Source: CAYZEZ01 sp964477295 (GTDB lineage Bacteria; Bacteroidota; Bacteroidia; Bacteroidales; SM23-62). From it: a DNA stretch of 17,407 bases. Position numbers and translations under genes: made by a program. The stretch is taken from positions 1 through 17,407 of the forward strand of contig CAYZEZ010000080.1 in NCBI GenBank assembly GCA_964477295.1. Direction: 5' to 3'. Under the pieces are notes generated by a model, which worked only from the letters and a program-made list of their open reading frames with translations, had not been told where the DNA came from and did no database searches. Numbering within the stretch: the stretch's first letter is position 1; the number at the start of each line of letters is the position of its first letter. Shown here piece after piece: positions 14,721-17,407 of this stretch.

Positions 14721-14735
14721 GCCGACGGTTTCCTG

Positions 14736-14751
14736 GATCATGTCAGTGATC
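14736..14751. terminator. Small hairpin between convergent TonB-receptor and DUF1684 genes
   Basis: GATCA (14736-14740) and TGATC (14747-14751) can form a 5-bp stem with a 6-base loop, followed on the plus strand by GACGTTTTT. The stem is short, so this is a weak candidate for the terminator of the receptor gene. It overlaps the last codons of the convergent gene. Confidence 0.25.
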
Positions 14752-15624
14752 GACGTTTTTCTCCCCGGCAGTGACACGCACCCGGAGTATATTTTCTGCC
14801 GGCGGCAGCGGACAGGTGGCAAAATGTGTGAATACGCAGGGTGGATTATAGGCCCTGTTAAAATCGATTTCCACCTGGCCCTTTTTGTCCGGTTTTTCAA
14901 CATATATAAACCTTCCTCCCCCATATGTTTCAATCCCGCTGGTCTCATCTCCGAAAATAATGAACAGCTTTTTACCTGCACCCACCGGGTATAATTCGCA
15001 TGTTTGATTATTCATTTCGAATACCAGTTTGCCCTGGATTTTTGTTTTTTCCACCATGCCAAGCACATTTGGTATATTAATAAAAGTATCCTCTTTAAAA
15101 GGCATCCAGGTGGCCTGTAAAATCCAATCCTGGCTCACCGGGAACATATCAATATGATCCAGCGATTCGATCCGCGGGCTTTTATAATCCCGCAACCTGA
15201 TTCCATACCGTTCTCCCCTCTTAATGATGAAAAATCCATAACTGGCCGTCTTGAGCAAGGTTGGATCCCTGGTTATATCGGTTTTCATTTCAATCTCTGT
15301 AACAGGCTCATCATCATGCGTTATGGTTATATTTTTATTTGCAAGGAAAGTGAGGATGGAATCTTCAAGCACGATTATTCCGATATTCGCAGGGCCGTCG
15401 CCCGGAAACACAATTGAATTTGAAGAATCAGTTCCTATGGTGTTCTCACCTTCTTCCAGCCACAGTAATCCCACGATATTCAGCCAGCCATTCTCTGCTT
15501 TCAGGGATTGGATCCTCTTCGTTTGCCAATCTTCAATTTCCCGCTGATACCTGGCTTCTTTATTCCGAAGGTTACATCCTGAAATAAGAAGGATCAATAC
15601 TAAATAATAAATTGATTGTTTCAT
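14743..15624 (-). CDS. DUF1684 lipoprotein
   Basis: A 293-residue lipoprotein of the DUF1684 family. The signal YYLVLILLISGC gives lipobox I-S-G-C17 followed by Asn, so it is lipid-anchored in the envelope. Family landmarks are the N-terminal W..KR...L..ENGWLNIVGLLWLEEGENTIG (about 33-65) and the diagnostic C-terminal block GGGRFIYVEKPDKKGQVEIDFNRAYNPPC (about 236-264), with ATCPLPPAENILRVRVTAGEK after it. No enzymatic role is established for the family. It starts 96 bases from the divergent symporter gene and ends 22 bases from the convergent receptor gene. A perfect -7-type box (TAATTTTG) lies 19 bases upstream of its ATG. Confidence 0.88.
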   Translation of the reverse strand: MKQSIYYLVLILLISGCNLRNKEARYQREIEDWQTKRIQSLKAENGWLNIVGLLWLEEGENTIGTDSSNSIVFPGDGPANIGIIVLEDSILTFLANKNITITHDDEPVTEIEMKTDITRDPTLLKTASYGFFIIKRGERYGIRLRDYKSPRIESLDHIDMFPVSQDWILQATWMPFKEDTFINIPNVLGMVEKTKIQGKLVFEMNNQTCELYPVGAGKKLFIIFGDETSGIETYGGGRFIYVEKPDKKGQVEIDFNRAYNPPCVFTHFATCPLPPAENILRVRVTAGEKNVDH

Positions 15625-15642
15625 TTTGGAAAATATTTACCG

Positions 15643-15650
15643 CAAAATTA
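15643..15650 (-). promoter_or_regulatory. -7 promoter box TAATTTTG for the DUF1684 gene
   Basis: TAATTTTG on the minus strand fits the Bacteroidota -7 consensus TAnnTTTG exactly and sits 19 bases before the DUF1684 start codon, so transcription would begin close to the ATG. No good -33 TTG/TTTG was seen at the right distance. The surrounding 96-base spacer (15625-15720) must also hold the symporter promoter, which I could not place. Confidence 0.4.
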
Positions 15651-15720
15651 AAATTTAAGCTAAATGAGCACTATAATATTTATTTACTATTTTTAAAAAC
15701 CTTAATTACACAAAATTCAA

Positions 15721-17407
15721 ATGGAAGCAATATTTAATTTGAGCTGGATAGACTATGTGATTATGATCGTCTATTTCAGCTTTGTGCTTGGTATCGGATG
15801 GGCGCTGAAGCGGTTTATGAAATCCTCTTCCGATTTTCTTGAGGCAGGCAGGTCAATCCCGGCATGGATCACGGGATTAGCCTTTATAGCCACCAACCTG
15901 GGTGCCCTGGAAGTAATTGGTATGGCGGCTTCCGGTGCCAAATACGGGATGGCCACGGTTCACTTTTACTGGATAGGTGCTATTCCTGCAATGATCTTCC
16001 TTGCCCTTTTCATGATGCCATTTTATTACGGTTCAAAGGCAAGGTCTGTACCGGAATACCTTAAACTGAGGTTTGATGAAAAAACGCGGGCATTCAATGC
16101 AGTTTCCTTTGCTGTGATGACCATTTTTGCATCGGGGATCTCGATGTATGCACTTGCCATGCTGATGGAGACTTTGCTCGGGTGGGATTTTAATATAAGC
16201 CTGCTGATTTCAGCAGCTATCGTGCTGGTGTATGTTTACCTGGGAGGTCTTACTTCTGCCATATATAATGAAGTGCTGCAGTTCTTCCTGATTGTAGTCG
16301 GATTCCTGCCACTGGTGATTTTAGGACTGATTAATATTGGAGGATGGGACGGATTGCGTGAAAGCCTTGCAACTGTGGCGGTCTCTAACGGGTATGAAGC
16401 AGGAGCCTGGATGAACTCCTGGAAATTCATGGGTAGTCCTGATACCAATCCCTTGGGAGTTGAATGGTTCGGCCTGGTCATGGGACTGGGTTTTGTGCTG
16501 TCTTTTGGATACTGGTGTACCAATTTCCTGGTGGTTCAACGGGCCATGGCAGCCAATTCGATGACGGCAGCCAGGAAAACCCCTTTGATTGGAGCCCTTC
16601 CCAAGATGTTCATTCCCTTTCTTGTTATTGTACCCGGAATGATTGCAATTGGGCTGACACAAATACCCGAAGCTGGATTCGAGTTGCCTGTTAAAGGAAT
16701 GGGCTATGATTACGATAAGGTAATACCCATGTTATTAGGACATTACTTCCCGACCGGTGTGCTTGGTCTCGGGCTTACTGCCCTGATGGCATCCTTTATG
16801 TCGGGAATGGCAGGTAATGTTACTGCATTTAATACGGTGTTTACATACGACCTTTATCAGAGTTATATAAATAAAGGCCGGTCGGATAAGCACTACCTGC
16901 ATGTTGGTCAGCTAACCACTATTTTCGGGGTGATTGTTAGTATTGGAGCGGCCTACCTGGCAAGGTCGTTTAACAACCTGATGGATTTTCTGCAGTTGAT
17001 ATTTGCCTTTATAAATGCACCATTGTTCGCTACGTTCCTGCTGGGGATGTTCTGGAAGCGGACCACCGGTCACGGGGCATTTCTGGGACTGATATCCGGA
17101 ACTCTGGCAGCTGCTTTTCATCATGGACTTACGGCCCCGGCAGGAGCTGAGTCATTGATCAAAGGCGGATGGATGGGAAATATCGTGCATACCTATCCGA
17201 GCGAAATGGCACAGAACTTCTGGACAGCCATTTATGCCTTTACTGCATGTTTCGTGATGACCTTTATTATTTCTGTTATTACGCGACAATTAAAGACAAA
17301 TAATGATTTAAAAGGACTTGTTTATTCTCTCACACCCCGGCTGCAGGAAGATGATGTGCCCTGGCACAGAAAACCGGCTTCATTGGCCATCCTCGTCGGT
17401 GTTGTAG
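15721..17407 (+). CDS. Sodium:solute symporter (SSS family), truncated by window end
   Basis: Inner-membrane sodium-coupled transporter of the SSS (SGLT-like) family. The frame opens at ATG 15721 (MEAIFNLSWIDYVIMIVYF) and stays open for 562 codons to the last base without a stop, so the C-terminus is outside the window. Many hydrophobic helices are visible. Family landmarks are FLEAGRSIPAWITGLAFIA with NLGALEVIGM (about 41-70, TM2 region), VYVYLGGLTSAIYNEVLQ (about 171-188), and the SSS signature GLGLTALMASFMSGMAGNV then FNTVFTYDLYQSY (about 349-380), whose Ser/Ala residues line the sodium site in vSGLT. Length already exceeds vSGLT (about 540), so perhaps only a short tail or last helix is missing. 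Sugar transport is likely but not proven; myo-inositol and other solutes are possible. It may supply the GH94 pathway, but it is 11 kb away. Confidence 0.9.
   Translation, partial: MEAIFNLSWIDYVIMIVYFSFVLGIGWALKRFMKSSSDFLEAGRSIPAWITGLAFIATNLGALEVIGMAASGAKYGMATVHFYWIGAIPAMIFLALFMMPFYYGSKARSVPEYLKLRFDEKTRAFNAVSFAVMTIFASGISMYALAMLMETLLGWDFNISLLISAAIVLVYVYLGGLTSAIYNEVLQFFLIVVGFLPLVILGLINIGGWDGLRESLATVAVSNGYEAGAWMNSWKFMGSPDTNPLGVEWFGLVMGLGFVLSFGYWCTNFLVVQRAMAANSMTAARKTPLIGALPKMFIPFLVIVPGMIAIGLTQIPEAGFELPVKGMGYDYDKVIPMLLGHYFPTGVLGLGLTALMASFMSGMAGNVTAFNTVFTYDLYQSYINKGRSDKHYLHVGQLTTIFGVIVSIGAAYLARSFNNLMDFLQLIFAFINAPLFATFLLGMFWKRTTGHGAFLGLISGTLAAAFHHGLTAPAGAESLIKGGWMGNIVHTYPSEMAQNFWTAIYAFTACFVMTFIISVITRQLKTNNDLKGLVYSLTPRLQEDDVPWHRKPASLAILVGVV

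Noticed and set aside
15841..15853. GAGGCAGGCAGGT, similar to the palindrome half-site at 5544-5559
   Set aside because: It encodes the conserved EAGR segment of the symporter and is explained by coding constraint.
16236..16523. Minus-strand open frames inside the symporter gene
   Set aside because: They are antisense to a continuous SSS transporter frame and are rich in Pro/Ser/His as expected for the complement of membrane-protein codons.

Overview
The window reads as chromosomal DNA of a member of the Bacteroidota, probably a free-living or environmental Bacteroidales/Cytophagales-like lineage known from a draft or metagenome assembly. The pointers are a DUF5916/CBM9-like outer-membrane protein, a TonB-dependent receptor with an OMP_b-brl_3-type barrel, a FISUMP-domain lipoprotein, a Tat-exported TIM-barrel isomerase of the kind common in this phylum, very weak Shine-Dalgarno sequences, a TAnnTTTG-like -7 box, and low-to-moderate GC with AT-rich spacers. 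There are no rRNA or tRNA genes, no CRISPR array and no intact insertion sequence. One 100-N scaffold gap is present.

Layout. (1) 82-5503, carbohydrate block: a DUF5916/CBM9-like outer-membrane protein (minus) lies divergent from a GH94 glycoside phosphorylase (plus), which converges on a Tat-signal sugar phosphate isomerase/epimerase (minus). The last two share a perfect 20-bp-stem hairpin that contains both stop codons. (2) 5504-6003, AT-rich spacer with a 16-bp palindrome. (3) 6004-7508, a two-gene signalling unit: a tandem fusion of two SiaB-type (DUF6272) ATPase/kinase domains, overlapping by 4 bp a SiaC-type (DUF1987) phosphoprotein gene. (4) 7505-7810, a decayed CyoE/UbiA-type prenyltransferase with a clean internal deletion. 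(5) 7911-8401, a GRAM-domain small protein behind a well-formed sigma-54 (-24/-12) promoter with repeat elements upstream. (6) 8527-9894, two tandem paralogous outer-membrane beta-barrel genes. (7) 10015-11811, two lipoprotein genes: a serine beta-lactamase-like hydrolase and a FISUMP protein. (8) 11812-12236, a minisatellite, an assembly gap and a heptamer array. (9) 12237-14720, a TonB-dependent receptor. (10) 14743-15624, a DUF1684 lipoprotein (minus). (11) 15721-17407, a sodium:solute symporter that runs off the right edge.

Functionally, the GH94 enzyme, the isomerase and the symporter suggest uptake of a sugar and phosphorolysis of a beta-linked disaccharide. This is not a classical polysaccharide utilisation locus, because no SusC/SusD pair or extracellular glycosidase is visible. 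The most unusual items are the double SiaB fusion with its SiaC partner but without the phosphatase and diguanylate cyclase of the Pseudomonas system, the sigma-54 control region with three TTAAC boxes at exact 11-bp spacing, the fossil CyoE gene, and the gap whose two edges are the same 55 bp. I see no wholly unprecedented system. The SiaB-SiaB/SiaC unit and the sigma-54 region are the best candidates for something not yet described.
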